DNA of 64,000 bases, taken from Pseudoalteromonas carrageenovora IAM 12662 (lineage in GTDB: Bacteria > Pseudomonadota > Gammaproteobacteria > Enterobacterales > Alteromonadaceae). Position 1 is the stretch's first letter; each line of letters starts with the position of its first letter. Of the stretch, positions 18,061 to 27,559 are shown piece after piece. The notes below the pieces were generated by a model. The model did no database searches, was not told the origin of the DNA, and saw only the letters and a program-made list of their open reading frames with translations. The stretch covers positions 3,367,520 through 3,431,519 of the forward strand of contig NZ_LT965928.1 of assembly GCF_900239935.1 (NCBI RefSeq), given 5' to 3'. Made by a program: the position numbers and the translations under genes.

Positions 18061-18963
18061 TTAGTGCGTACCCTTTAAGTTTGGCTCTTCTTCAAGTTCA
18101 ATTTCTGGGGTATCTTCGATATCATTTGGGCTAATACACGCTGTAAATTCAGCGCCTAGCAACACCACTACCCAAGACAAATACACCCAAACAAATAAAA
18201 TAGGTATGGTAGCAACAGCACCATAAATAACTTCGTACGATGGGAAATGGCTAATATAAAGGGCAAACCCTTTTTTAGTTAACTCAAATAGTATAGCCGC
18301 AAAAAGTGCGCCGGGTACAGCCGCCCTAATAGAAACAGGCGTATTAGGTACTAAGGTGTATAGCATTAAAAAACCAATCATCGAAAAACCATAAGGCACC
18401 AGCTTTAACAAAAAGCCGCTAAACCCAGGTATTCCCTGATCAGCAAACGAGACTAAAGATACAATATATGATGTAACACCAATACTTGCGCCAAGTAGTA
18501 CGGGGCCTAGGCTTAATACCATCCAATACACTGCAAAAGAGATCATCATTGGGCGTTTTTTCTTAATTCGCCAAATCCGGTTTAGTGTGGCATCAACATT
18601 ACGGATAAGCAGCAATGCAATAGCTGCTAAAAAGCCAATACCTACTGCGGTCATTTGATTAGCATTGCCTGCAAAGGAGGTTATGTGCTCTTTAATGACA
18701 TCGGACGAGGTAGGTACAAAGTTAGTAAACAAAAAGCTCTCTATCTCCATACGAGTCGATTCAAACCCCGGAAACGCCGAGAATATAGCTACACCCACTG
18801 CTATTAGGGGTATTAATGAAAGCAACGTTACGTAAGCAAGGTAGCCTGCATTAACCGTTATTTGATCGTCTATACATCGATTTATATATTGCATCCACCA
18901 GCTAGGCTGCTGGCGCATAAAGGACTTAACTTGCTGTTTGTAATGGGAGAGCTTATCATTCAT
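18061..18963 (-). CDS. yihY: YihY/BrkB family inner membrane protein
   Basis: This 300-residue protein has the YihY/BrkB (formerly RNase BN) domain with about six transmembrane helices, beginning with NAGYLAYVTLLSLIPLIAVG and including the RNVDATLNRIWRIKKKRP loop. The C-terminus is acidic and cytoplasmic. The family is a conserved inner-membrane protein without an agreed function; the old RNase BN assignment is wrong. It directly precedes dtd. Confidence 0.92.
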   Translation of the reverse strand: MNDKLSHYKQQVKSFMRQQPSWWMQYINRCIDDQITVNAGYLAYVTLLSLIPLIAVGVAIFSAFPGFESTRMEIESFLFTNFVPTSSDVIKEHITSFAGNANQMTAVGIGFLAAIALLLIRNVDATLNRIWRIKKKRPMMISFAVYWMVLSLGPVLLGASIGVTSYIVSLVSFADQGIPGFSGFLLKLVPYGFSMIGFLMLYTLVPNTPVSIRAAVPGALFAAILFELTKKGFALYISHFPSYEVIYGAVATIPILFVWVYLSWVVVLLGAEFTACISPNDIEDTPEIELEEEPNLKGTH

Positions 18964-19048
18964 ACAATTGACTTGTGCTTATCGAGTTTTGATTATAATA
19001 ACAATCAGTACCATAATTTACAGCACTTACACGTAAATAGGGATCCAA

Positions 19049-19705
19049 ATGAAAAAACAAACACTACTTAGCGCCTCTATGCTCGCACTTACGTTAGCAT
19101 TATCAGGCTGCCAATCAGCTTACTATTCTGCAATGGAAAAAGTAGGTGTTCACAAACGTGATATCCTTATTGACCGTGTAGAAGAAACAAAAGACTCACA
19201 AGAAGAGTCACAAGAAGAGTTTAAATCTGCGCTTGAGCGCCTAACTACATTAATAGATTTTAACGGCGGCGAACTGCAAGAGACTTATAATCAGCTAAAC
19301 GACGATTACGAGTCGAGCTTAAAAGCCGCAAACGAAGTATCTAGCAACATCAATAAAGTAGAAGACGTAGCAGAAGCACTTTTTGATGAATGGAGCGATG
19401 AGCTAGAGCAATATAAAAGTGCCTCACTTAAACGTGAAAGCAGTAAAAAGCTAGCCGCTACTCAGCGTCAATTTAGCCAGTTACTTAGCTCAATGCGCAG
19501 CGCAGAGAGCAAAATGGAGCCAGTACTAACGTCGCTTCATGATAATGTTTTATATTTAAAGCATAACTTAAACGCACAAGCGGTATCGGCTATTAAAGGT
19601 GAGTTCACTAACCTTAAGCGCGATATACAAATATTAATGAACGACATGAACAAATCGATTGCCGATTCAAACAAGTTTATAGAGCAAATGAATAGCGCAG
19701 GCTAA
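19049..19705 (+). CDS. DUF2959 family lipoprotein
   Basis: A lipoprotein signal peptide ends in LALSGC (Cys20), followed by a 200-residue helical, probably coiled-coil domain rich in Glu, Lys and Asn, matching DUF2959 proteins. The mature protein begins with Gln-Ser after the cysteine, which favours sorting to the outer membrane in species that follow the +2 rule. The function of the family is unknown. The ribosome site is AGGGA about six bases before the ATG. The gene is monocistronic with its own terminator. Confidence 0.85.
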   Translation: MKKQTLLSASMLALTLALSGCQSAYYSAMEKVGVHKRDILIDRVEETKDSQEESQEEFKSALERLTTLIDFNGGELQETYNQLNDDYESSLKAANEVSSNINKVEDVAEALFDEWSDELEQYKSASLKRESSKKLAATQRQFSQLLSSMRSAESKMEPVLTSLHDNVLYLKHNLNAQAVSAIKGEFTNLKRDIQILMNDMNKSIADSNKFIEQMNSAG

Positions 19706-19725
19706 TCACTTTAAACGCACTTATT

Positions 19726-19752
19726 AAGCCTGCAAAATTGCAGGCTTTTTTG
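19726..19752 (+). terminator. terminator of the DUF2959 lipoprotein gene
   Basis: AAGCCTGCAA and TTGCAGGCTT form a ten-pair stem with a two-base nominal loop, followed by a T run. Confidence 0.9.
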
Positions 19753-19835
19753 TTGTTACTTTTTGTTACCTTTGAATTATTCGTTAATCTGCTGTTGTTG
19801 TTATACTTTTACAAAATAATAATTAAATTACGACA

Positions 19836-20927
19836 ATGAAACTAACTACTTTTAGCCTCATCACTACCTGTATGCTGCTGAGCGCGTGCCACACACCCAA
19901 TCAAATTGAAGTTATTGCAGGGGAAGATACCATAACTCCACTGCATCAAGATGGAGAACGAAAAGGACGCTTTCATAATCTCTATCCTGGTAAAAAAACG
20001 TACCCGACCACCTGCGAAGCCGACTGCTACCCAACGAGCCCTAAACTACAGTGCGAACAAGACAGCGAGAACTGCCAATATATTGCTGAGCAAGAAACGC
20101 CAAAATTAAATACTGGCTACACTGTTCGCTGGCTTGGTCATGCCGGATTTATGATCCGCACGCCTAACGGTCAAAAAATGCTATTTGACCCTGTCAAAGA
20201 GCAATTTGATTCACCTGTTGATTTAGCCTTTAGGCTAGCCTCTGGGTTTTACAGGCAGCCGGGCGATTGGCTAACGCAAAGTGAGCTCGAGAACTTAGAC
20301 GCTGTGATGTATTCGCATATTCATTACGATCACTTTAATAAAGCAGATATAGAAGAGCTCGGTAATAAACCTCGCTACTTAACTCCACTAGGTATGGCCG
20401 ACAACTTCCCTACTGGCGGATTTAACATTAGCGAAATGGCGTGGTACGCAAAAACAAATATTAGTGATTTAGCTATTCATGCCTTACCTGCCCATCACTT
20501 TAGTAGCCGAGTAATGGTACCCTTCATTTATGAAGATAACGATAAAGACCTCTGGAACGGCTGGCTGCTTGAGCAAAACGGTAAAACCCTATTCTTTGCA
20601 GGCGATACAGGTTACTCAAAGCATTTTAAGGACATTCAGCAAAAATATGGTGATATAGATATATGCTTAATGCCAATAGCGTCTTATTACAGTGAAGAGA
20701 GCCCTAATTGGTATCGTTACGTACACACAACACCAGAGGATGCACTAAACGCCGCAAATGATCTTAATTGTAAAGTAATGATACCTTGGGGATTCGGTAA
20801 CTCAACGTGGAAAATGGGCGACCGCACTAGTCATTCAGCCTTACTGCGGTTATTGCATATGGTCGATGAAATGAACTCTCAAACGCCACTATATATTCTT
20901 AACGAAGGCGAAAGTATTTCACTGTAA
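19836..20927 (+). CDS. MBL-fold metallohydrolase lipoprotein (NAPE-PLD/UlaG-like)
   Basis: A lipobox (LLSAC, Cys18) starts this 363-residue exported protein. The metallo-beta-lactamase fold is shown by WLGHAGFMIRTPNG, the metal motif SHIHYDHFN (HxHxDH), LPAHHFSSR and FFAGDTGYSKHF, and it most resembles the branch containing NAPE-phospholipase D and RomA-like proteins. It probably hydrolyses a phosphodiester or lactone-type bond at the envelope. The segment between residues 30 and 85 has several cysteines (CEADC, CEQDSENC) that may form disulfides. Confidence 0.85.
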   Translation: MKLTTFSLITTCMLLSACHTPNQIEVIAGEDTITPLHQDGERKGRFHNLYPGKKTYPTTCEADCYPTSPKLQCEQDSENCQYIAEQETPKLNTGYTVRWLGHAGFMIRTPNGQKMLFDPVKEQFDSPVDLAFRLASGFYRQPGDWLTQSELENLDAVMYSHIHYDHFNKADIEELGNKPRYLTPLGMADNFPTGGFNISEMAWYAKTNISDLAIHALPAHHFSSRVMVPFIYEDNDKDLWNGWLLEQNGKTLFFAGDTGYSKHFKDIQQKYGDIDICLMPIASYYSEESPNWYRYVHTTPEDALNAANDLNCKVMIPWGFGNSTWKMGDRTSHSALLRLLHMVDEMNSQTPLYILNEGESISL

Positions 20928-20990
20928 CTCATTGCTTAACTGTTTTAGGATGGTTGTAATATCAAGATAAATAATAAAATTGAGAAATTA

Positions 20991-21719
20991 ATGAAAAAAC
21001 AAGCATTAGCTTTAAGCTGTTTATTAAGTGCTCCGGTAATGGCCATTGATGTAGCGCATACCTCAACTCCTATTACCATTGATGGCGTATCTGAAAGCGC
21101 CTGGGATAAAGCCACTTGGCACGACATGCCGTATTTGATGGATGGCACGCTGCCCTCATCAGATGCCGATTTTAAAGGCCGCTATCGTTTGCTGTGGGAT
21201 CAAAATTACTTATATCTACAAGCCGATATTGTGGATGATGTATTAATTGATACACACGCAGATCCAACTGTAAAATACTGGGATGACGACGCGCTTGAAA
21301 TATTTATAGACAGCGATGCATCAGGCGGTATTCACCAGTTTAACCACTCTGCTTTGGCGTACCACATTGGCCTTGATAACCAAGCCGCCGATTATGGACC
21401 TGATAAAAAAGCCCACTTGTATACCGACCACCTAGTTAGTAACTGGAAACGCAACACCAGCGCACCTTTTAACATCACGTGGGAAGTTGCCATAAAACTC
21501 TACCCTAATGATTATAAAGAAGGGGCTACTAACACTCCGCTCACCCTAACGCCAAAACAAGTAATAGGCTTTATGTTAGCGTATTGCGATAACGATGGCA
21601 GTGACGTGCGCGAGCATTTTATGGGTTCGCACGAAGTACAACCAGTAAATGGCGACAGAAATCGTGGCTTTATAGACGCAGACGTATTTGGCAAAATCAC
21701 TTTGCTACCAAAAAAGTGA
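20991..21719 (+). CDS. secreted CBM9-like (carbohydrate family 9 binding) protein
   Basis: A signal peptide ends at SAPVMA and the rest (about residues 20-242) is a single DOMON/CBM9-like domain: TIDGVSESAWDKATW, YLYLQADIVDD and WDDDALEIFIDSDASGG are typical. Family 9-like domains bind reducing ends of sugars or other ligands such as heme; no catalytic module is attached. It probably acts in the periplasm or outside the cell. It lies 63 bases after the MBL-fold lipoprotein gene and may be cotranscribed. Confidence 0.82.
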   Translation: MKKQALALSCLLSAPVMAIDVAHTSTPITIDGVSESAWDKATWHDMPYLMDGTLPSSDADFKGRYRLLWDQNYLYLQADIVDDVLIDTHADPTVKYWDDDALEIFIDSDASGGIHQFNHSALAYHIGLDNQAADYGPDKKAHLYTDHLVSNWKRNTSAPFNITWEVAIKLYPNDYKEGATNTPLTLTPKQVIGFMLAYCDNDGSDVREHFMGSHEVQPVNGDRNRGFIDADVFGKITLLPKK

Positions 21720-22020
21720 TGTAAGTTAGCTGTAGGTTGGTTTAAGCGCAGCGAAACACAACGAAAAAAACCAAAAAAAAAATAAAAATAGGGGCTTTGA
21801 ACTATCAGTTGTTTTAGCGCTTGCTCTTTTACTCCTCATTCTCTTCTCTTTGTACAAATATTTTTTAAGTGTATTTTTCACAAAGAGGATAAGAGGCACT
21901 GCGCTTTTAGAGCTCAATACTGATAACTAAAAACTGAAAGCTTCTCTTGATTTAAAAACAAAAAAGCCGCTGTATTTTGCAATACAGCGGCTTTTAAAAT
22001 CATTATTCTAAATTAAGAGA
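21720..22020. other. convergent intergenic region with degenerate palindrome
   Basis: Between the CBM9-like gene and typA, a degenerate palindrome lies at 21731-21763 (GGTTGGTTT, AGCGCAGCG, AAACACAAC) and resembles a palindromic repeat found dispersed in marine gammaproteobacteria. The typA terminator follows. No gene is seen in the AT-rich middle. Confidence 0.5.
21962..21995 (-). terminator. terminator of typA
   Basis: Perfect 15-base arms (AAAAGCCGCTGTATT and its complement) flank a TTGC loop, with T-rich sequence on the minus strand after the stem. Confidence 0.92.
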
Positions 22021-23844
22021 TTATGACTTAGGAGCACGACCCGCACGTTTACGCTCATTTTCAGTTAAATGACGTTTACGAATACGAATGTTCTCAGGTG
22101 TAACTTCTACTAACTCATCATCAGCAATAAACTCAAGCGCTTGCTCAAGTGAATAGTTAAGTGCTGGTGTAAGTGTTTGTGCTTCATCTGTACCAGATGC
22201 ACGAACGTTAGTAAGTTGCTTACCTTTAAGCGCGTTAACTGTAAGGTCGTTATCACGGCTATGAATACCGATAACCATACCTTCATAAACCTCAACACCG
22301 TGACCGATGAATAAACGGCCGCGCTCTTGTAAGTTAAATAATGCGTTAGTAAGTGCCTTACCTGTAGCGTTTGCAATCATTACGCCGTTCTTACGAACAC
22401 CTAGCTCGCCACCTTTGTGCGGACCGTAGTGATCGAACGTATGGTAAAGTAAGCCAGAACCTGAAGTTAGCGTCATGAACTCAGTTTGGAAACCGATTAA
22501 GCCACGGCTTGGGATCATAAAGTCCATACGCATACGGCCTTTACCATCTGGTGCCATGTCAGTAAGCTCACCCTTACGAAGACCAATTTGTTCCATGATA
22601 GAACCCTGGTGCTCTTCTTGACAGTCAATTGTTAGTGTTTCATACGGTTCTTCTAACACGCCATCAACAGTACGTAAGATAACTTCTGGACGAGATACAG
22701 CTAGCTCGTAACCTTCACGACGCATGTTCTCGATTAGGATACCAAGGTGTAATTCACCACGACCCGATACGCGGAAGCTATCTGGGTTGTCAGTATCTGC
22801 AACGCGAAGTGCTACGTTGTGTACTAATTCTTTGTCTAAACGCTCACGGATATTACGTGATGTTACAAACTTACCTTCTTTACCACAGAACGGAGAGTTA
22901 TTTACAGAGAACGTCATCGTTACTGTAGGCTCATCAACGCTTAGTGGAGGTAGTGCTTCAACATTGTTAGGACAACAAACTGTGTCTGAAATCTTAAGTT
23001 CGCCAATACCTGTTACAGTTACGATGTTACCAGCGTAAGCTTTATCAGTTTCGATACGCTCAAGACCTAGGTAGCTTTGTACTGCACCAATTTTACCGTT
23101 ACGTTTTGAACCATCTGCACCGATGATTGTAACTTGTTGGTTAGGAGCAACAGAACCACGTTTGATACGACCAATACCAACTACACCAACATAAGAGTTG
23201 TAATCTAGTTGAGAAATTTGCATTTGGAAGTCACCTTCAGGATCTGCATCCGGTGGTGATACTTCTTCAACGATCATCTTGAACATAGGTTCCATGTTTT
23301 CTGATGGCTCGTCTAAATCTAATGTTGCCCAGCCGTTGATAGCTGATGCGTAGATTACTTTAAAGTCTAACTGTTCGTCAGTTGCACCTAGGTTGTCGAA
23401 TAAATCAAAGATTTGATCCATAACCCAATCAGGACGTGCACCTGGCTTATCAATTTTATTGATAACTACGATTGGCTTTAAGCCTTGCGCGAATGCCTTT
23501 TGCGTTACGAAACGCGTTTGTGGCATTGGACCTTCTTGAGCATCAACAAGTAATAATACTGAGTCAGCCATCGAAAGTACGCGTTCAACTTCACCACCGA
23601 AATCGGCGTGTCCCGGAGTATCTACGATATTGATATGGTAGTCGTTCCAAGAAATGGCTGTGTTTTTAGCCAAAATGGTAATACCACGTTCTTTCTCAAT
23701 GTCGTTTGAGTCCATCACGCGCTCTTCGTTACCGCCGCGTGTTTCTAATGTACCTGATTGCTCAAGTAGTTTGTCAACCAGAGTTGTTTTACCGTGGTCA
23801 ACGTGCGCGATAATCGCTATATTTCTTAACTGTTCGATGCTCAT
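22021..23844 (-). CDS. typA: ribosome-associated GTPase TypA/BipA
   Basis: TypA is an EF-G-like translational GTPase that binds the ribosome and supports assembly and stress or cold growth. The G domain motifs are [15 protein letters not shown] (G1), [12 protein letters not shown] (G3) and [12 protein letters not shown] (G4), followed by the beta-barrel, EF-G III/V-like domains and the family-specific C-terminal domain ending [13 protein letters not shown]. At 607 residues it has the normal length. It is divergent from glnA, a neighbourhood also present in E. coli, across a region of about 500 bases. Confidence 0.97.
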   Translation of the reverse strand: MSIEQLRNIAIIAHVDHGKTTLVDKLLEQSGTLETRGGNEERVMDSNDIEKERGITILAKNTAISWNDYHINIVDTPGHADFGGEVERVLSMADSVLLLVDAQEGPMPQTRFVTQKAFAQGLKPIVVINKIDKPGARPDWVMDQIFDLFDNLGATDEQLDFKVIYASAINGWATLDLDEPSENMEPMFKMIVEEVSPPDADPEGDFQMQISQLDYNSYVGVVGIGRIKRGSVAPNQQVTIIGADGSKRNGKIGAVQSYLGLERIETDKAYAGNIVTVTGIGELKISDTVCCPNNVEALPPLSVDEPTVTMTFSVNNSPFCGKEGKFVTSRNIRERLDKELVHNVALRVADTDNPDSFRVSGRGELHLGILIENMRREGYELAVSRPEVILRTVDGVLEEPYETLTIDCQEEHQGSIMEQIGLRKGELTDMAPDGKGRMRMDFMIPSRGLIGFQTEFMTLTSGSGLLYHTFDHYGPHKGGELGVRKNGVMIANATGKALTNALFNLQERGRLFIGHGVEVYEGMVIGIHSRDNDLTVNALKGKQLTNVRASGTDEAQTLTPALNYSLEQALEFIADDELVEVTPENIRIRKRHLTENERKRAGRAPKS

Positions 23845-24178
23845 ATATTTACTCAGAGAAATTAATTCTCATTGATCCTGCAAGATCTACGCACTCATCT
23901 GCGTTTTCACGAGATGTCCAAGCATAGGATTTAAAAGGGCGCATATTATCCCTCATTAATGACATGGATGAAAGTTTATCCAATACAATTTTCAAAACTT
24001 TCTCAATACTTTTACTAAGTATCTGTTTTATATATGACAATTATATGAATTAAATTTCAATTAATTTTTGAAAAACAGCCTTTTTTGCTATTTCGGTGAT
24101 ATTTTTGGCACTCTTTTGCATTTAGGTTATGCTAATTTGAAGCGATTAAATTAGCAGCAAATTACACCCTGTAAATTT

Positions 24179-24215
24179 TGCACCAAAAGGGATTTTTTAC
24201 GCACCAAATGGGTGC
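24179..24215 (+). promoter_or_regulatory. NtrC binding sites upstream of glnA
   Basis: GCACC-N5-GGTGC at 24201-24215 is a perfect NtrC palindrome with the same half-sites and spacing as E. coli glnA site 1. A weaker half-matching site (TGCACCAAAAGGGAT) lies at 24179-24193. The strong site is centred about 95 bases before the predicted start of transcription, a normal enhancer distance. Confidence 0.85.
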
Positions 24216-24278
24216 GTTTGTTTATTCCATTTTGATGCAACTATAAAATTTCAAAGTATAAACAGCCAGTTACAATCA

Positions 24279-24295
24279 TGGCACAAAATCAGCTT
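24279..24295 (+). promoter_or_regulatory. sigma-54 promoter of glnA
   Basis: TGGCACA at 24279-24285 and GCTT at 24292-24295 place the invariant GG and GC at the required spacing (first G of each 12 bases apart), very like E. coli glnAp2. Transcription would start near 24305, 45 bases before the ATG. Confidence 0.85.
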
Positions 24296-24350
24296 ACTAA
24301 ATATCAAAGCAATTATGCAGCAATAATAAAACCCAATAGTTGGAGGACAC

Positions 24351-25757
24351 ATGTCACAATCGGTTTTAGATTTTATTAAAGAAAATGACGTTAAGTTCAT
24401 TGATTTACGCTTTACTGACACTAAGGGTAAAGAACAACATGTATCTATTCCTCATCACCAAGTTGATGAAGACTTTTTTGAAGACGGTAAAATGTTCGAC
24501 GGTTCTTCAATTGCAGGCTGGAAAGGCATTAACGAATCAGACATGGTGCTAATGCCAGTACCTGAGTCTGTTAAATTAGACCCATTTACAGAAGAAACAA
24601 CGCTAATTGTTCGTTGTGATGTTGTAGAGCCTTCTACACTACAAGGTTACGAGCGTGACCCTCGCTCTGTTGCAAAACGCGCTGAAGATTACATGCGCTC
24701 TACTGGTATCGCAGATACTGTATTATTTGGCCCTGAGCCAGAGTTTTTCCTTTTTGATGACGTTAAATACAAATCAGACATGTCTGGTTCAATGTACAAA
24801 GTTGACGCTGTAGAAGCAGCATGGAACTCAGATAAAGATTACGAAGGCGGCAATACTGGCCACCGTCCTGGTGTTAAAGGTGGTTACTTCCCTTGTTCAC
24901 CGGTTGATTCTTCACAAGATTGGCGTTCAGCTACGTGTTTAGTTCTTGAAGAGCTTGGCCAAGTAGTAGAAGCGCATCACCATGAAGTAGCAACAGCAGG
25001 TCAAAACGAAATCGCTACTCGCTTTAATACAATGGTATTAAAAGCGGATGAAATTCAAGAAATGAAATATGTTATCCACAACATGGCTCACTTGTACGGT
25101 AAAACAGCCACGTTTATGCCTAAGCCAATTGTTGGTGATAACGGTTCTGGCATGCACTGTCACCAGTCTTTAGCTAAAGACGGTGTTAACCTTTTTGCTG
25201 GCGATAAGTACGGCGGTCTTTCTGAAGACGCACTGTACTACATTGGCGGTATTATTAAGCATGCTAAAGCAATTAATGCTTTTGCAAACGCATCTACTAA
25301 CTCGTACAAACGTTTAGTACCAGGCTTTGAAGCACCAGTAATGCTTGCATACTCTGCACGTAACCGTTCTGCTTCAATCCGTATTCCAGTGGTTCCATCT
25401 GAAAAAGGACGTCGTATTGAAGTACGCTTCCCAGATCCAACAGCTAACCCATACCTTGCTTTCTCAGCAATGCTTATGGCTGGCCTTGACGGTATCAAAA
25501 ACAAGATCCACCCTGGCGATGCAATGGATAAAGATTTATACGACCTTCCAGCTGAAGAAGCAGCAGAGATTCCAACTGTTGCAGCGTCACTTGACGAAGC
25601 ACTATCTGCACTTAGCGCAGACCGTGAATTCTTAACTCAAGGTGGTGTATTCACTGATGACTTAATTGACGCTTACATTGGTCTTAAGTCTCAAGAAGTT
25701 GAAAAGCTTAACATGACAACTCACCCAGTTGAGTTTGAAATGTACTACAGCTGTTAA
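24351..25757 (+). CDS. glnA: glutamine synthetase type I
   Basis: GlnA makes glutamine from glutamate, ammonia and ATP and is the main ammonium assimilation enzyme. The 468-residue subunit has the signatures [11 protein letters not shown], the NxGxHxH-type [10 protein letters not shown], the ATP-site region [10 protein letters not shown] and the adenylylation tyrosine in [10 protein letters not shown], so it is a GSI-beta dodecamer regulated by GlnE. The ribosome site GGAGG is strong. An NtrC-dependent promoter upstream and ntrB/ntrC downstream show nitrogen control. A terminator follows directly. Confidence 0.98.
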   Translation: MSQSVLDFIKENDVKFIDLRFTDTKGKEQHVSIPHHQVDEDFFEDGKMFDGSSIAGWKGINESDMVLMPVPESVKLDPFTEETTLIVRCDVVEPSTLQGYERDPRSVAKRAEDYMRSTGIADTVLFGPEPEFFLFDDVKYKSDMSGSMYKVDAVEAAWNSDKDYEGGNTGHRPGVKGGYFPCSPVDSSQDWRSATCLVLEELGQVVEAHHHEVATAGQNEIATRFNTMVLKADEIQEMKYVIHNMAHLYGKTATFMPKPIVGDNGSGMHCHQSLAKDGVNLFAGDKYGGLSEDALYYIGGIIKHAKAINAFANASTNSYKRLVPGFEAPVMLAYSARNRSASIRIPVVPSEKGRRIEVRFPDPTANPYLAFSAMLMAGLDGIKNKIHPGDAMDKDLYDLPAEEAAEIPTVAASLDEALSALSADREFLTQGGVFTDDLIDAYIGLKSQEVEKLNMTTHPVEFEMYYSC

Positions 25758-25784
25758 TTTAGCTGTTAAAAAATGTGTGTTCTC

Positions 25785-25809
25785 AAGCCCGCTTTGCGGG
25801 CTTTTTTAA
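25785..25809 (+). terminator. terminator of glnA
   Basis: AAGCCCGC and GCGGGCTT form an eight-pair stem with a TTT loop followed by TTTTT, 27 bases beyond the glnA stop codon. Confidence 0.92.
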
Positions 25810-25869
25810 TGGTAAAGTTAATCAAACTCCACTAGAGTTAAGTTACCGATAAAAATGCAGGGCTGCAGA

Positions 25870-26391
25870 GTGAATTACAAGATTTTATTACTATTAATTG
25901 CTTTAGGATTAAGCAATTATGGTTATGCGGGTGAAAAAAAAATATACGCTTGGAAAGATAAAAATGGCGTATTAGTGTTCTCAGACACACCCCATAAAGG
26001 CGCTACCGAGGTAAAACTCACAAGCCAAAGTCTTAATATGCCTGCAACGAATACTGACGTTTTTAACGAGCCAACCCAACCTCAACAAGCGGCGTTTAAA
26101 ATTGCCATTTCCTCGCCTGAGCATAACCAAACTATACGTGAAAATACCGGTAGTGTTTATGTTACTAGCCGAATAACTCCACGCTTTGAAAGTGGTTTTA
26201 CTATTCAGCTTTTTATAGATGGTAAAGCTAATGGTCCCGCTAGTGATAGCTCAACCTTTGCAATCAGAGATGTAGAAAGAGGCGAGCACACACTTCAATT
26301 AAAACTGTTTAACAGTAAAAACCAAATTATTGCCGTTAGCCAACCTTGCATTTTTTTCATGCACCGAAAAGGGCTAAACTTAGGTAACTAA
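25870..26391 (+). CDS. DUF4124 domain exported protein
   Basis: I start this protein at the GTG at 25870, seven bases after AGGG; it gives a clean signal peptide (MNYKILLLLIALGLSNYGYA). The ATG 15 bases earlier has no ribosome site and would add five residues before the hydrophobic core. The mature N-terminus is a DUF4124 domain (KIYAWKDKNGVLVFSDTP) and the C-terminal part (about 85-165) looks like a beta-sandwich (GSVYVTSRITPRFESGFTIQ). The function is unknown. The position between glnA and ntrB is common in marine gammaproteobacteria. Confidence 0.82.
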   Translation: MNYKILLLLIALGLSNYGYAGEKKIYAWKDKNGVLVFSDTPHKGATEVKLTSQSLNMPATNTDVFNEPTQPQQAAFKIAISSPEHNQTIRENTGSVYVTSRITPRFESGFTIQLFIDGKANGPASDSSTFAIRDVERGEHTLQLKLFNSKNQIIAVSQPCIFFMHRKGLNLGN

Positions 26392-26474
26392 ATAGTGGCT
26401 TTACTTATAGGTGCAGTAGGTATTTGATTCAAATAACTTGCTTGCAAATATCAACGCACTAAAGTGGTGCAATC

Positions 26475-27545
26475 ATGATTGATAATAAAAATTTTAGCCC
26501 CGAGCTACTCGATGCCATTTGGCAAAACCAAACAACAGCTATCATGCTTCTTGATAAAAAATTTAAGGTTGTTTACGCCAACACAAGCACCAGCGAACTA
26601 CTTGGACTTGGTAATAAGCGCTTACTAGAGCAACCTTTTGATAGCCTTTTTAATTACCATTCAATTGATTTAAAGCGTATAGAACAATATTCATTAGTTG
26701 AAGGTGTAGATTGCCAGCAGCACAGAGCTGACGTGGTTTTTAGCGACTCTCGCCATGCAAAAGTAGCCGTAAGTACAAGGCAAATTAAGTTTAATAATAC
26801 ACTGTATATTTTATTTGAGTGGCGCCAAACAGACGACGAAATTAAACACGACCAAGCATCTAATCAAATGCATCAATATCAAGCAGCCCGAAACTTAATT
26901 AGAGGGTTAGCGCATGAAATTAAAAATCCTTTAGGGGGAATTCGCGGAGCGGCGCAGTTATTGCAGTATGAGGTTGATCAACAAGAAAGAGATCAATGTG
27001 CCGAGCTCATTATTGAGCAAGCAGACAGATTGCGCGAATTAGTAGATAGGCTCTTAGGGCCAAACCAACTCCCGCAGAAGTCTTATGGCAACATACATCA
27101 ATCACTTGAGTCGGTAGTAAGACTCAGTACGTTAGACAATTGCTCTAACATTAGTTTGGTAAAAGACTACGACCCAAGCATTCCTGATGTATTCATTGAT
27201 CAAGGCAAAATACAGCAAGTTGTATTAAACATTGTTCGTAATGCTCAACAGGCACTTGTAGATGGCGGTGAAATAAAAATAAAAACCCGCATTAATCATC
27301 AACATCGTCGCCCAGGTAAAGCGCCTAAAAAAGCCTTGATGATCCAAATATCTGATAACGGACCAGGCATTGATCCTAGTGTACGTGAAACGCTCTTCTA
27401 CCCTATGATCACCAACAAAGAAGGTGGCTCGGGTTTAGGGCTTTCAATAGCGCAAACACTCATAGATCAGCATGATGGCTACATAGAATGTGATAGCTGG
27501 CCTGGACATACTGAATTTAATATCTATCTGCCCTTTGCAGATTAA
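26475..27545 (+). CDS. ntrB: nitrogen regulation sensor kinase NtrB
   Basis: NtrB phosphorylates or dephosphorylates NtrC in response to PII. The 356-residue protein has an N-terminal PAS domain (about 12-125), a phosphoacceptor domain with His147 in GLAHEIKNPLGGIRGA, and an HATPase domain with the N box (VVLNIVRNAQQAL), G1 (DNGPGIDP) and GGSGLGLSIA. No membrane segment is present, so it is cytoplasmic. It ends just before the ntrC start and is cotranscribed with it. Confidence 0.95.
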   Translation: MIDNKNFSPELLDAIWQNQTTAIMLLDKKFKVVYANTSTSELLGLGNKRLLEQPFDSLFNYHSIDLKRIEQYSLVEGVDCQQHRADVVFSDSRHAKVAVSTRQIKFNNTLYILFEWRQTDDEIKHDQASNQMHQYQAARNLIRGLAHEIKNPLGGIRGAAQLLQYEVDQQERDQCAELIIEQADRLRELVDRLLGPNQLPQKSYGNIHQSLESVVRLSTLDNCSNISLVKDYDPSIPDVFIDQGKIQQVVLNIVRNAQQALVDGGEIKIKTRINHQHRRPGKAPKKALMIQISDNGPGIDPSVRETLFYPMITNKEGGSGLGLSIAQTLIDQHDGYIECDSWPGHTEFNIYLPFAD

Positions 27546-27559
27546 TGTTTGGAGTTTTC

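Larger units (their letters stand above)
23845..24350. other. typA-glnA divergent control region
   Basis: About 505 non-coding bases hold the typA promoter, which I could not pin down, and the NtrC-controlled promoter of glnA described separately. The short reading frames here look like chance. Confidence 0.6.

Noticed and set aside
24105..24120. TGGCAC followed by TTGCA, resembling a second sigma-54 promoter upstream of glnA
   Set aside because: The GG-to-GC distance is one base shorter than sigma-54 requires, and it lies upstream of the NtrC sites; the promoter at 24279 fits far better.
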